Positions 8,003 to 17,012 of a stretch of 64,000 bases of DNA are shown one piece after another (position 1 is the stretch's first letter; each line of letters starts with the position of its first letter). Origin of the DNA: Mobilitalea sibirica (GTDB taxonomy: Bacteria; Bacillota; Clostridia; Lachnospirales; Lachnospiraceae); NCBI RefSeq assembly GCF_015999265.1, contig NZ_JAEAGR010000008.1, positions 81,561 through 145,560 on the forward strand. Direction: 5' to 3'. The notes beneath the pieces were generated by a model, which had not been told where the DNA came from, ran no database searches, and saw only the letters and a program-made list of their open reading frames with translations. A program made the translations under genes and the position numbers.

Positions 8003-8284
8003 ATGAATACCAAGAGAGTAAACTTGTGCTTCAATTTAGAGAATGAAAGGGCAAGGAAGGCTTTTGAAACCATACAGAAACAAGTAGCAAAGACGGCATT
8101 TATTACAGATGCCGTTCTTGCTTATATAGATAAAGATAATGAAATATATAAGGAGATAGTAAAAGAAGGTGTTAAGGAAGCAATTGAGGAACTGGGATTA
8201 GAGATGGCTGTAAAGAAAGCCGAAGGCAAAAAAGAAGATACAGTAATACCTGATGATGTATTTGAAATGTTATCAGGGCTATAG
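8003..8284 (+). CDS. ParR-like small DNA-binding partner of the segregation actin
   Basis: A 93-aa protein encoded just past the end of the actin gene, with its ribosome-binding site inside that gene. The N-terminus (TKRVNLCFNLENERARKAFE) looks like a ribbon-helix-helix strand and first helix, as in ParR adaptors that link the centromere to the filament. The acidic C-terminus (DTVIPDDVFEMLSGL) would suit filament binding. The call rests on position, size and fold pattern. The centromere itself was not identified. Confidence 0.6.
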   Translation: MNTKRVNLCFNLENERARKAFETIQKQVAKTAFITDAVLAYIDKDNEIYKEIVKEGVKEAIEELGLEMAVKKAEGKKEDTVIPDDVFEMLSGL

Positions 8285-8330
8285 AAAGAAACAGGAGTTA
8301 TCGTAAAGATGAACTCCTGTTTCTTTTATA
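8285..8330 (+). terminator. Terminator of the partition operon
   Basis: AGAAACAGGAGTT pairs with AACTCCTGTTTCT and is followed by TTTT. The long perfect stem could serve both directions, as the next gene converges on it. Confidence 0.8.
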
Positions 8331-8338
8331 AGGTATTC

Positions 8339-8656
8339 CTACTGTATAAACTCTGGTGCATATAGATATACATGCTTTTTAATTACAGTATAGAGATAAT
8401 TTTGGTCTAAATTATGCTTATCTCTTAGAGATATCCATTTATCATGAGTAGACATTCTTAGAAGCATTTGCTGCAAGAAATATACTATTTTATCTTCCTT
8501 GGATAATGTATTATTTGTATCATTTGTAATTTTCTTGATTAAAGATTCGGTAGAAGATTTAATAGTATTCTCTAATTTTTCATATGGTGTATAGTTTAAA
8601 CAATCTTCTAGCGAGATATTTAAAAAGTCTTGAACCTGAATAGTTAATTTATCCAT
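8339..8656 (-). CDS. Hypothetical protein, 105 aa
   Basis: A minus-strand gene behind GGAGTGATG. The product is a soluble helical protein (LEDCLNYTPYEKLENTIKSS). No family is recognised. It converges with the partition operon onto a shared terminator. The 380 bp upstream (8657-9038) hold no gene that I can support. Confidence 0.45.
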   Translation of the reverse strand: MDKLTIQVQDFLNISLEDCLNYTPYEKLENTIKSSTESLIKKITNDTNNTLSKEDKIVYFLQQMLLRMSTHDKWISLRDKHNLDQNYLYTVIKKHVYLYAPEFIQ

Positions 8657-9038
8657 ATGACATCACTCCTTTAAATTTGATGGTAGCATGATAAAAAATT
8701 ATTCTAGGCTATGTCAAGTAAATTTCAAAAACCTAGTAAGAAAAATGAACGAAAAAGAACTATAAAAGCAGGACAGACAGAAAGTAGGTTCGTATTTGTA
8801 ACATAAACAAAACTGAATGGTTTACGGGACCCTAAATAGAGATTTAGAAATGAGACTCTTATATAGAAAAAGAAATAACGGAAAAGTTTAATATAATTAG
8901 CCCTATCTACACAGGGGGATAATGATAATGCTGGTATAGACATATACCTATTGGCAACATAACTTTAGATGTGATAATTTATATATGAGAAAAATTTTGA
9001 TTAAGATATATGAAGAAGATAAATAAAGGAGCAGGATT

Positions 9039-9755
9039 ATGGAGTCAAATAAGGATATGCAAGATTTTTTAGCATTGTTCGATAGTGATGTTGTAAATCA
9101 GGCTAAGGAAGAAACTATAAGTGAATTATTAAGGAAAAAGATGCTAATTTCTACATATAATAAAGAACTACAGCAAAAGTCAAAGCGTAAAGTAAAATTT
9201 GATTTTCCGGATAAAGATATAAAGATAAACAAAATTGAAATGAAAAATACAGGTTGGATGTTTGGTGATATAGATATAAAAGCCATAGAGGATTTTATTT
9301 ATTGCCGAAGTTGTTCTAAGCAGGAAGTATTAAAGTATGCATTACGACATTATATCCCACAAGAAATTTATGATGATATTCTTGAAAGAAAGGAAAAATC
9401 TAAAGGAAAAATATCTGATATTAGCCTTGTAAAATTAAATGAATTAAAAGACAAGTTTGGAGATTTAGAGAACTACCACGCAATGATTGATTATGAATCA
9501 GCCTACAATAATAAGCAGTTTAGTCATGTAACTAGTAAACCCTCTTGGAAAATTCCAAATATAGACTATATGGCAGTAATAGATTTTAAGAAAGTATTCA
9601 GTATAAGTTATCAAGAAATCGCTACAAATGCTGTAAGATTTTATCTAGCAGATTATAACTATAGACATGCAGAAGAATTATTGATGATGATAGAAAAGCA
9701 TAAAGAAGAAAACATAGCGGTATGTAGAGGTGAAATTGATGTCAGATTTGAATAG
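9039..9755 (+). CDS. Hypothetical protein with two internal repeats, helicase-linked
   Basis: A 238-aa protein in which two segments resemble each other: around residues 74-120 (GDIDIKAIEDFIYCRSCSKQ) and 178-225 (PNIDYMAVIDFKKVFSISYQ), each followed by a helix of the type EVLKYALRHY or EIATNAVRFY. This suggests a duplicated small DNA-binding module of ribbon-helix-helix type. Its end overlaps the start of the helicase gene by 17 bp, so the two are probably made together and may act together. GGAGCAGG precedes the ATG. No named family is recognised. Confidence 0.6.
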   Translation: MESNKDMQDFLALFDSDVVNQAKEETISELLRKKMLISTYNKELQQKSKRKVKFDFPDKDIKINKIEMKNTGWMFGDIDIKAIEDFIYCRSCSKQEVLKYALRHYIPQEIYDDILERKEKSKGKISDISLVKLNELKDKFGDLENYHAMIDYESAYNNKQFSHVTSKPSWKIPNIDYMAVIDFKKVFSISYQEIATNAVRFYLADYNYRHAEELLMMIEKHKEENIAVCRGEIDVRFE

Positions 9756-11967
9756 GATAGAACCGATTATAGAAGAAATACAGAAACAAAGAGAGGGTAT
9801 GGAATATTGGATGCCTATAATCGAAGATGATTTCGAGTTTCAAAGTCAGAAGTTAGATGATATAGATACACTAAAGGATTTTAAGGATACATTCAATGAG
9901 ATAATATCGTATAGAGAACAGTGGGAAAATATATATACCCAAACAAAATCTTTAATCAAGATTTATAAGGATAATAATATAAAGATTGACATAGAAAAAT
10001 TTGAAAAAGAAGTGGTTGATTTAGAGGAGGCTTATGCAAAACTAGAGAATATTTTACTAAAGAAGTATAGAGAGGAAAATGTTAGTGACTTTTTTATCAG
10101 TGGAACAAAAAGAGTTGCTAGAAAAATAGGTTTAAAAATAAAAGGTATTCCTATCAATCCAAATTCTATAGCGGAAGGATTTATGGTTGAAGAACTTGAA
10201 GATGATGTAGATGAATATGTGTTTGGGATATATAAGGAAAATATTCTTTTAAATAATGTAGATAGAATATATGAGGAACTAGAAGGAATAGTAGATACAT
10301 TACTAAAGGAGATGCTTCTAATAAAGGAATATCGAAAAGAAGTCTATAACGCATATCTTTATAAGCAAATAGATAAAATAAACGCTTATGCCCCTGAAAT
10401 GCAATATAAGTTAGATTTAGAGGATGAGCCTTTGTACCAGTGGCAGAATGAAGCATATCAGAAATGGACTGAAACTAGATATAAAGGAACTTTTGAGGTG
10501 GCTACAGGCTGTGGAAAGACAAAGTTTGCACTTTATTCTATACAGAGAATAAAAGAACAGTATAAAGACATTAAGGTAAAAATTATTGTTCCTACCAAAG
10601 CACTAATGGACAACTGGTACGACTCCTTAGTACAGAAACTTCACATACCAACTAAGTATATAGGGAGAAGGGGAAACAATAGAAATGAGAAAAAAAGAGA
10701 AATAACAATTTATATAGATAAAACTGCCCAAGGAAAATTCAGTGCGGATTTCATAGGAACAATAACTGATAATATGGCAAATAACACAGATTACTTAAAC
10801 TTCATTGTAGCAGATGAATGTCATCATTACGAATCACCACAAAATATTCAGATGTTTGATAAGATTAACTATTTGCCAAAACATCAAGAAATAGGAGTTA
10901 ATTATTTTGCAATTGCACTAAGTGCTACACTTCCAAGTGACTACAGTACAAATGGCAAGTTAAAAAAATATTTAGGAGATATAATATACACTTATAGTTT
11001 TATTAAGGCTCTAGGAGATGGCATAATATCTCCAATACATATTGTAGATGTTTCTTATCAATTAAGCATTGACGAACAGAAAAAATTCCATGTGTATAAG
11101 AAAGAGTTAGTAGATGCAGAAAAAGAATTAACGGAGACACTCTCTAAATATAATATCAATTTTAGCCAAGAAGGAATAAGTAGTTTAGCATATTATTATC
11201 TGAAAGAGTTTGAAGATATTCTTAATTATATTTCAGAAAAGAAGGTAGAATTTGAGCAACAATATGGAGATAAGGACTGGAAAATATATTTTGATGAATG
11301 GCTGTACGAATTTGCTGGAAGAAATGAAGAAATAGCACTTTCAGTTAAGAATTATATAGGAAAATTTGAAAGACTAAAGAGGTTGTTATTAAATGCAGAA
11401 GATAGGCAGAAAAGATGTATTGAACTGGTAAAAAGGCATATTGATGACAAAGTCATTCTCTTTGGAGAGTATATTAAGGATATAGAGGAAATATATTTAG
11501 AATTGGTTAATGAGTTTGGCAGCAAGAAAATAAAACTATATCATTCACAATTGGATAAAGCAATAAAAGAAAAGACAATTCAATCACTTAAATTAGATAC
11601 CACTAAAGTAATTTGCGTTCCAACTGCTTTTGATGAGGGCGTTGATATACCAGATATGAGTGTAGGGATTATATACCAAGGGAAAAGAAGTAAGCGTCAG
11701 CAAGTGCAGCGGTTAGGTAGAATCATGAGAAAGACTAAGGGGAAGAAGTCTGCTGTTATGTATAATTTAAGTAATCAATCTTTTGGAGAGCCAAAGTTTC
11801 TTGATCGCTTTATAGAGGAACAATTACATTTATTAGAAACTATGAATGATGCAGAAGAAAAGGTGGAGAAGATAAGAAAACAGTTAAGCATTGAGTTCAT
11901 TAACTATGATGAAGAAATAGAAAATAGTAATATAATCAATAAATTAATTGAGAAAATAAGAATTTAG
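9739..11967 (+). CDS. SF2 DEAD/DEAH-box helicase
   Basis: A 742-aa superfamily 2 ATPase. The N-terminal 240 residues are helical and not recognised. Walker A is GCGKT (257-261), motif II DECHH (359-363) and motif III ALSATLP. The C-terminal RecA domain shows AFDEGVDIPDMSVGI and QRLGRIMRKTKGK, the motif V and VI region. The layout resembles the Ssl2/RapA-like helicases found in plasmids and defence islands. No nuclease domain is visible. The start at 9739 is chosen for GAGGTG upstream and its coupling to the preceding gene. Its partner is the repeat-containing protein before it. Confidence 0.85.
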   Translation: MSDLNRIEPIIEEIQKQREGMEYWMPIIEDDFEFQSQKLDDIDTLKDFKDTFNEIISYREQWENIYTQTKSLIKIYKDNNIKIDIEKFEKEVVDLEEAYAKLENILLKKYREENVSDFFISGTKRVARKIGLKIKGIPINPNSIAEGFMVEELEDDVDEYVFGIYKENILLNNVDRIYEELEGIVDTLLKEMLLIKEYRKEVYNAYLYKQIDKINAYAPEMQYKLDLEDEPLYQWQNEAYQKWTETRYKGTFEVATGCGKTKFALYSIQRIKEQYKDIKVKIIVPTKALMDNWYDSLVQKLHIPTKYIGRRGNNRNEKKREITIYIDKTAQGKFSADFIGTITDNMANNTDYLNFIVADECHHYESPQNIQMFDKINYLPKHQEIGVNYFAIALSATLPSDYSTNGKLKKYLGDIIYTYSFIKALGDGIISPIHIVDVSYQLSIDEQKKFHVYKKELVDAEKELTETLSKYNINFSQEGISSLAYYYLKEFEDILNYISEKKVEFEQQYGDKDWKIYFDEWLYEFAGRNEEIALSVKNYIGKFERLKRLLLNAEDRQKRCIELVKRHIDDKVILFGEYIKDIEEIYLELVNEFGSKKIKLYHSQLDKAIKEKTIQSLKLDTTKVICVPTAFDEGVDIPDMSVGIIYQGKRSKRQQVQRLGRIMRKTKGKKSAVMYNLSNQSFGEPKFLDRFIEEQLHLLETMNDAEEKVEKIRKQLSIEFINYDEEIENSNIINKLIEKIRI

Positions 11968-11973
11968 TAGGCA

Positions 11974-12000
11974 AGAGTCTCGTATTTGAGGCTCTTTTTA
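11974..12000 (+). terminator. Terminator of the helicase operon
   Basis: AGAGTCTC and GAGGCTCT pair (one G-T pair) around a 6-nt loop, followed by TTTTT. Confidence 0.75.
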
Positions 12001-12149
12001 TTTTGCGACAAAGTATAAAAGATTGAAACAGAAAAAATTAAAAAATTTTCATGTGAACCTTAAAAAGTGAAATTTGTATGTTATGTTACGAGTGTAACAG
12101 AGAAAAACAGTTCAAACAGTAAAAATTAGAAAACGAAAGGATGATTAGT

Positions 12150-13031
12150 ATGAGAAAATTTAACAAAAAGGTAGTGGGGACTTTTATAGATGTAAGTTAC
12201 AATGGAGAAATACAAGTAGGGGGAATAATAAATAAACTCCCAACATTGTGTTCAAATGGAAATATTCATGTCAACGAAGATTTGGTTAAACAAGCACTAA
12301 TAGATAGATGGAATAAGAAAAATGAAAAAGTGTTCTTTTTAGGAGAAGAAAATGGGGTTATCTTTAAAGATATATATGAAAGGTATCGCTATTTATTTTC
12401 GCCCTTTACAAAGAATACAAATGAAATGAGATTAGATGTTCTAAGGAATCTTGCTAAATTTATTGATGTAAGAAGTTTCGGTTTACATGGATATACAACT
12501 TTCAATGAAATTGATTTTGAAGGAGCAGTAATTTTAAATTTAGGAAAGAATGTTTTTGCCTATGGAAACCATCTATTACCGAATGAGGAGCATGAAAAGT
12601 TTATGCTAGAGGAAGCATATTATGCATTTGACTTTGTTGTAAAAAGGTCTAAAGACCCGTATTTACAGCAGTGTAGTGAATTGGAATATTTACAAGAAGA
12701 TTATAACTCTTTTAAAAAAGACCTTTTAGGGAGCAATTATTCTGCTGAAAACACTGTAGAAAAAGTATTTGCCATATTTGTAGAAGGAAAGAATGAAACT
12801 CTGAATGCAAAGAACTTATCTGATCTTATTAGTATAAAGAAATATGGAAACAATGCTATACCTATTTTAATAGCAGATAAGTTAATAGAATACTGTAATG
12901 ATTTAAAAGAGGAAATAGAAAAAATAGAAGTATATTATAATCCATTTTTGATTGATGTAGTTATTTCTAAGACTTTCAAATTACTTGATTATGATATTAT
13001 TAATGTTTGGCATTTTATAAATGAAAAATAG
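12150..13031 (+). CDS. Hypothetical protein, 293 aa
   Basis: A soluble protein starting MRKFNKKVVGTFIDVSYNGE; ATG at 12150 fits GAAAGGATG better than the ATG at 12141. The first 45 residues form a beta-rich segment, the remainder is mixed and acidic. No domain is recognised. It is a single gene bounded by terminators on both sides. Confidence 0.55.
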   Translation: MRKFNKKVVGTFIDVSYNGEIQVGGIINKLPTLCSNGNIHVNEDLVKQALIDRWNKKNEKVFFLGEENGVIFKDIYERYRYLFSPFTKNTNEMRLDVLRNLAKFIDVRSFGLHGYTTFNEIDFEGAVILNLGKNVFAYGNHLLPNEEHEKFMLEEAYYAFDFVVKRSKDPYLQQCSELEYLQEDYNSFKKDLLGSNYSAENTVEKVFAIFVEGKNETLNAKNLSDLISIKKYGNNAIPILIADKLIEYCNDLKEEIEKIEVYYNPFLIDVVISKTFKLLDYDIINVWHFINEK

Positions 13032-13041
13032 AGTAATTAAT

Positions 13042-13061
13042 AGAGTCCGAAAGGACTCTTT
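13042..13061 (+). terminator. Rho-independent terminator
   Basis: AGAGTCC-GAA-AGGACTCT followed by TTTG, directly after the 293-aa gene. Confidence 0.65.
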
Positions 13062-13197
13062 GCTCAATCATAATTATAAATATAAGCATTCAAAATTATA
13101 AGTAGGTAAGGGACATAGAAAATAGATAGCCCATTTCATGTTCTGGTCCAATTAAGCGAAGATTTTAGATTATTAGAAATTTAGAATAGGTAGGAGT

Positions 13198-13515
13198 TTA
13201 AATAAGTTTTATTTGAAGCCCTGCTAAATTTAGCAGGGCGTAACTTTTACAGTTTTTTAGACTTACACCAAGAAGTTGTATCTCGAAAATAAAATGATAA
13301 TTTTTCAATTGATAGTTTCCGTAAAGTGTGTATCTTTTGTCAGATACAGGATTTACAAAAGGAAGTATAAAATTAGAACTTTCATTATCAATCAATTTCA
13401 TTACCTCCTGAACAAACTTTTCAAAAACATTGTGCAATGTAGAAGTTGTAATTCCTTCATCTTTAAGCAGTTCACGGATATCGCCATCAAAACAAATTTC
13501 AATATCATATTTCAT
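13198..13515 (-). CDS. Hypothetical protein, 105 aa
   Basis: A minus-strand gene; ATG at 13515 lies behind GGAGGTATTATA. The product begins MKYDIEICFDGDIRELLKDE and ends in a strand-rich part. No family is recognised. It is preceded by a strong hairpin and belongs to a short minus-strand block with the sigma-like gene. Confidence 0.5.
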   Translation of the reverse strand: MKYDIEICFDGDIRELLKDEGITTSTLHNVFEKFVQEVMKLIDNESSNFILPFVNPVSDKRYTLYGNYQLKNYHFIFEIQLLGVSLKNCKSYALLNLAGLQIKLI

Positions 13516-13567
13516 TATAATACCTCCAGACGACAAATTAATTTACCTTGTCTGTGGTTAAAAATAA

Positions 13568-13616
13568 AAAAGACACAGAAAGACAAGGTAGATTATTATT
13601 GTCTTTCTGTGTTTTT
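13568..13616. terminator. Bidirectional hairpin terminator
   Basis: ACACAGAAAGACAA pairs perfectly with TTGTCTTTCTGTGT, followed by TTTTTA on the + strand. AAAAA precedes it, so it could end the minus-strand sigma-like gene as well. Confidence 0.7.
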
Positions 13617-13703
13617 ATAATGTCATTTTAAATCAATGTAGTAATTAAGTCAATATCAATTTAGAAGTGTTTTTAATTTTAAACAATGGAATGAAAATGT
13701 GTA

Positions 13704-14471
13704 TTAATTATACTTTTTTAAAATCATCTTTAACTTGCTTTCTATAGAAGATTTTATTTTATAAGAATTTTCTAGGGATATATTTAATGATTGGCTAATA
13801 GTGTTATGAGAATGACCTAATAGCAATAAATCGTATACTTGCTTTTCTCTTTTAGTCAAATTTTCTCGTAATTCTTCTAATAATGCTTTGGTAAAAATAA
13901 GAGTATCCAATTGTATAAAAAGATCGTTTTTAATATAAAAGGATTCTTCTCGATTTTTAATTTGATCTTCAAAGGAAATCTCTTGGAAAGTCTTTTTATT
14001 ATCTGTTTTATATCTACCAAAATCTCGCCTTAAACATTTTTCCAAGTAGATCCAATATTTATCACAGAATTTTGTTGCGAGATACCATTCAAAGGAAGTT
14101 TTCCAATTTTTCATATCGTTCAAAACATCATTAAGGGTCAATTCATTTACTAATTCCCAAAACGGATAGGATAAAGAGTATTTTTTGTTAGAATATCTAT
14201 TATAATCTTCGCAGTATATTTGTTTGATATATTCATCTTTATATTTTTCCATAAGTGCAGACATACTCAAATTTTTTTCTAAAGCAGATTCTATATCGTG
14301 TATTTTACTATATTTTTGGTTTTCTATAGATGAACCTTTATAGACATAAGTAACATTCGTAATTACCTTTTTCAGTAAAGGTTCTAAGTTAAAATATAGT
14401 TGTTCAAACGCAAATTCATTATTATATAATTTATACCTTTTAAAAAGAATTTCAGATTTATTTTTATTCAT
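13704..14471 (-). CDS. Sigma-factor-like regulator with C-terminal HTH
   Basis: A 255-aa protein. Only the C-terminal 55 residues are recognisable: LTKREKQVYDLLLLGHSHNTISQSLNISLE is a sigma region 4/LuxR-type helix-turn-helix. The long N-terminal part is helical and charged and could hold a diverged sigma region 2, but no clear -10 recognition motif is visible. ATG at 14471 is chosen because AAGGGGGAATTATA lies just upstream. It is divergent from the primase-like gene, with about 160 bp between them, so it could control that gene. It may be an element-specific sigma factor or a plain activator. Confidence 0.6.
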   Translation of the reverse strand: MNKNKSEILFKRYKLYNNEFAFEQLYFNLEPLLKKVITNVTYVYKGSSIENQKYSKIHDIESALEKNLSMSALMEKYKDEYIKQIYCEDYNRYSNKKYSLSYPFWELVNELTLNDVLNDMKNWKTSFEWYLATKFCDKYWIYLEKCLRRDFGRYKTDNKKTFQEISFEDQIKNREESFYIKNDLFIQLDTLIFTKALLEELRENLTKREKQVYDLLLLGHSHNTISQSLNISLENSYKIKSSIESKLKMILKKYN

Positions 14472-14630
14472 TATAATTCCCCCTTGTTCAATTAGATTTT
14501 TTAGCATTTTATCTAGGGGAATTTAAAAATCAAATTTTAAGGTAATTTTTTTAAAAAAATAAAAGTAAAAATTTGAATTGCATTTAGTAAGTAAATATAA
14601 TGCCTCCAAAATTCTTTGGAGGTGGTTTGT

Positions 14631-16184
14631 ATGAAAAATATATTTAGTTTTGGAAAGGTAAAAGGTATGCAGATGGAGGAAGTTTTGAATATGCCCAAAA
14701 TCCACTCATCTTTTACAGGGCTACAATATTTATGGGGAATGCATAAGATGACACAAAATGAATTTATAAAGAAAGAAATAGAGACTTGCTTTAGAATATA
14801 TGCTAAGGATTATATTATACAGTTTGGACAGTATAAGGGAATGAGTCTATTTGATATTGATTATGAAAACGAAGGATATGTGGTAAATTACTTAGCAAAA
14901 AATCAAAGTGAAGAAATTGCTGGAATTGTAAACTATTATCTACAATACTGTAGAAATAAAAATAGAAAACAATATAATTCTTATCAAGAGCATGTATATA
15001 AGGTTTATGCCCAATTAAGAGAAGAAATAAATAATATAAATAGAAAAGGAGATATAATCAAGGTTTTAGAAGATATGGGGCTTAGGGTTAAAAATGAAAA
15101 TGGAAAATACACTCCTTTAATACGCTGCCCATTTGGATGTGAGAAAAAGGTAAGCCCTTATAAACATGCATATCTTTTATATGGAAAACAGGGTTCTTGG
15201 GTGATAAATTGTTGTAGATGCAATCATGGAACTAATTTTATAAAGTTTGTAGCAGAACAAAAAGGTATTGGTGAGATAGAGGCTATAAATTATATTACAA
15301 GCATTATGGGTATTAACTCCAGTAGCATAAATTTAACTAAAGATATTAATGATATCCAAAATAAAATAGAGAAAAGGCAAGAAGAAGTTCAACTTGTAAC
15401 TAAAGGATTACCTGAAGTTGATCTTGAAGAATTCGGGTTCCGTAAAGGAATATATCCACCCTACTACTACAATAGGGGATTTACTAATGAAGATGGGGAA
15501 AAGATGGGAGTCTACTATGCCGGGAAATACTGTAAAAATGGATTTAAGAGTAGAATATGTTTTACAGTCACAGACCTAGAAAATAGAGTAGTAGGAGTAG
15601 TGGGAAGAAGCCAGTTTACAGAAAATGAGTATTATAATAATCAAATTAAATACCATAATATAGATATGTCTTTAAGCAGAGATGAGCAAATTGAAGTGTT
15701 GAAAGCAATGAAAAGAGGATATATAAAGTATTACAACAAATTGGAATCGAGTTATGTCTTATATAATTGTAACTCACTGGTAAACAAGAAAGTAGACGAG
15801 ATTTTTATTTGCGAAGGTCCTTTTGATGTAATGAAAATGGTCTGTCATCATGGATATGAAAATACAGTAGGTATGTTTGGGAAGGATTTAAAAAGTGGGC
15901 AGTTGTATCAATTGTATAAGTTATTTAAGGATAATAGAGAAAATTTAAAGATACATTTATTTGTAGATAATGATGAAGCCGGAATAAAAGCCTTTGAAGG
16001 AAATGTTAAGAAATTACAAGAACTTGGGTTTAAAAATATATATAAAATGATTCTTAAAAATGGAAAAGATGCTGCTGAAGCAACAAAAGAAGAAGTGGAT
16101 TATGCTTACAATAGGTCTGAACTACAAAGTGTTAGATATAGTGAGAAAAAAATTACAATAATTGATGAAGATGTTAGTAAATAA
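14631..16184 (+). CDS. Primase-like zinc-finger/TOPRIM protein
   Basis: A 517-aa protein with plasmid or phage primase features. The N-terminal third has two copies of an ExoX C-terminal-like motif (FSFGKVKGMQMEEVLN and FGQYKGMSLFDID). Next comes a CHC2-like zinc finger (CPFGC...CCRC), and then a TOPRIM domain with ICEGPFDVMKM as the Glu motif and LFVDNDEAG as the DxD motif. A complete primase catalytic middle domain is plausible but not proven. GGAGGTGG sets the ATG at 14631. With the partition genes, it supports an autonomously replicating ancestor. It could instead be a nuclease or topoisomerase-like TOPRIM enzyme. Confidence 0.75.
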   Translation: MKNIFSFGKVKGMQMEEVLNMPKIHSSFTGLQYLWGMHKMTQNEFIKKEIETCFRIYAKDYIIQFGQYKGMSLFDIDYENEGYVVNYLAKNQSEEIAGIVNYYLQYCRNKNRKQYNSYQEHVYKVYAQLREEINNINRKGDIIKVLEDMGLRVKNENGKYTPLIRCPFGCEKKVSPYKHAYLLYGKQGSWVINCCRCNHGTNFIKFVAEQKGIGEIEAINYITSIMGINSSSINLTKDINDIQNKIEKRQEEVQLVTKGLPEVDLEEFGFRKGIYPPYYYNRGFTNEDGEKMGVYYAGKYCKNGFKSRICFTVTDLENRVVGVVGRSQFTENEYYNNQIKYHNIDMSLSRDEQIEVLKAMKRGYIKYYNKLESSYVLYNCNSLVNKKVDEIFICEGPFDVMKMVCHHGYENTVGMFGKDLKSGQLYQLYKLFKDNRENLKIHLFVDNDEAGIKAFEGNVKKLQELGFKNIYKMILKNGKDAAEATKEEVDYAYNRSELQSVRYSEKKITIIDEDVSK

Positions 16185-16196
16185 ATATATTATAAG

Positions 16197-16223
16197 AGCC
16201 TTATGTTATAAACGCATAAGGCT
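16197..16223 (+). terminator. Rho-independent terminator
   Basis: AGCCTTATG (16197-16205) and CATAAGGCT (16215-16223) pair, followed by TTA. It ends the primase-like gene. Confidence 0.7.
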
Positions 16224-16239
16224 TTATTGATTGTATTAA

Positions 16240-16345
16240 TAAAAAATAAATTGAATATCAATAATAAATATTAAAAATATATTATAATAATATTGATAAT
16301 ATATTAATTGTGTATTATTATTAATATAAGTTATTATTTGTGAGG
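16240..16345. promoter_or_regulatory. AT-rich palindromic region, possible operator
   Basis: Almost pure A and T with overlapping inverted repeats (for example TATTAAT...ATTAATA). It lies directly upstream of a ribbon-helix-helix gene, so autoregulation is a reasonable guess. Sequence bias alone could also produce it. Confidence 0.3.
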
Positions 16346-16355
16346 AGGCTATATT

Positions 16356-17012
16356 ATGGTGAATAATTATGATTACATTAAAAAACTCAAGAATCAGACC
16401 CAGAAAAAGAAGTCCATTACAATAACAATAGATGAGAATGTACTAGACAGATTATCCGAAATTGCAGATCAATTAGAGGTATCTAAAAATCAAATCATTA
16501 CTGATATATCCAGTGCATTTGTACAAGATTTTGAAAATATAAACCAACCGGAATACTATATAATTAACTCTAATAATGCCTATATGCCAGAAGGTCATCT
16601 TCATATGCTAAAAGGCAATAGAGCATCTGCGTGGGGAGATACGAAAAGTGCAATAGAAGCATTAAAACCGGGAGACTATGTTTTCATTTATATGAACGAA
16701 AAAGGAGTTGTAGGAGCAGGAACAGTAAAATCAAACTATATGATAAATGATTATAGTTTAGTAAAGTGTTATGCCAATGAGGAAGGAACCGAATATACTT
16801 ATGATGTGTGGGATGAATACTTTGTAAATGTTGAATTTGATAAAAAATCTTTAAAGGTAGATGCTGAAGGAAATTACTTGGTTGATGAAAGTAGTATAAT
16901 TAGGGCTGCTGATTATAGAGAAAAGGTTTCTGCTAAACCACTAAACAGGACCAAAATTCACTTGACAAAAGAAGAAGGGGAAAAGTTGAAGGAGTTATAT
17001 CTTGGGAAATAG
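16356..17012 (+). CDS. RHH domain fused to an EVE/PUA-like domain
   Basis: A 218-aa fusion. Residues 17-60 (KSITITIDENVLDRLSEIAD through QIITDISSAF) are a ribbon-helix-helix DNA-binding domain. Residues 65-175 begin YYIINSNNAYMPEGHLHMLK and contain ALKPGDYVFIYM and GVVGAGTV, the layout of EVE or related PUA-fold domains that bind modified bases. GAGGAGG lies 6 bp before the ATG. It sits alone between the primase-like gene and the restriction-modification operon. A role as a sensor of modified DNA controlling neighbours is an inference from the domain pairing. Confidence 0.65.
   Translation: MVNNYDYIKKLKNQTQKKKSITITIDENVLDRLSEIADQLEVSKNQIITDISSAFVQDFENINQPEYYIINSNNAYMPEGHLHMLKGNRASAWGDTKSAIEALKPGDYVFIYMNEKGVVGAGTVKSNYMINDYSLVKCYANEEGTEYTYDVWDEYFVNVEFDKKSLKVDAEGNYLVDESSIIRAADYREKVSAKPLNRTKIHLTKEEGEKLKELYLGK

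Noticed and set aside
8725..8943. 72-codon minus-strand frame
   Set aside because: No ribosome site and a hydrophobic low-complexity product in a gap; no support.
13276..13620. 114-codon + strand frame
   Set aside because: It overlaps the better supported minus-strand gene at 13198-13515 and a terminator hairpin.
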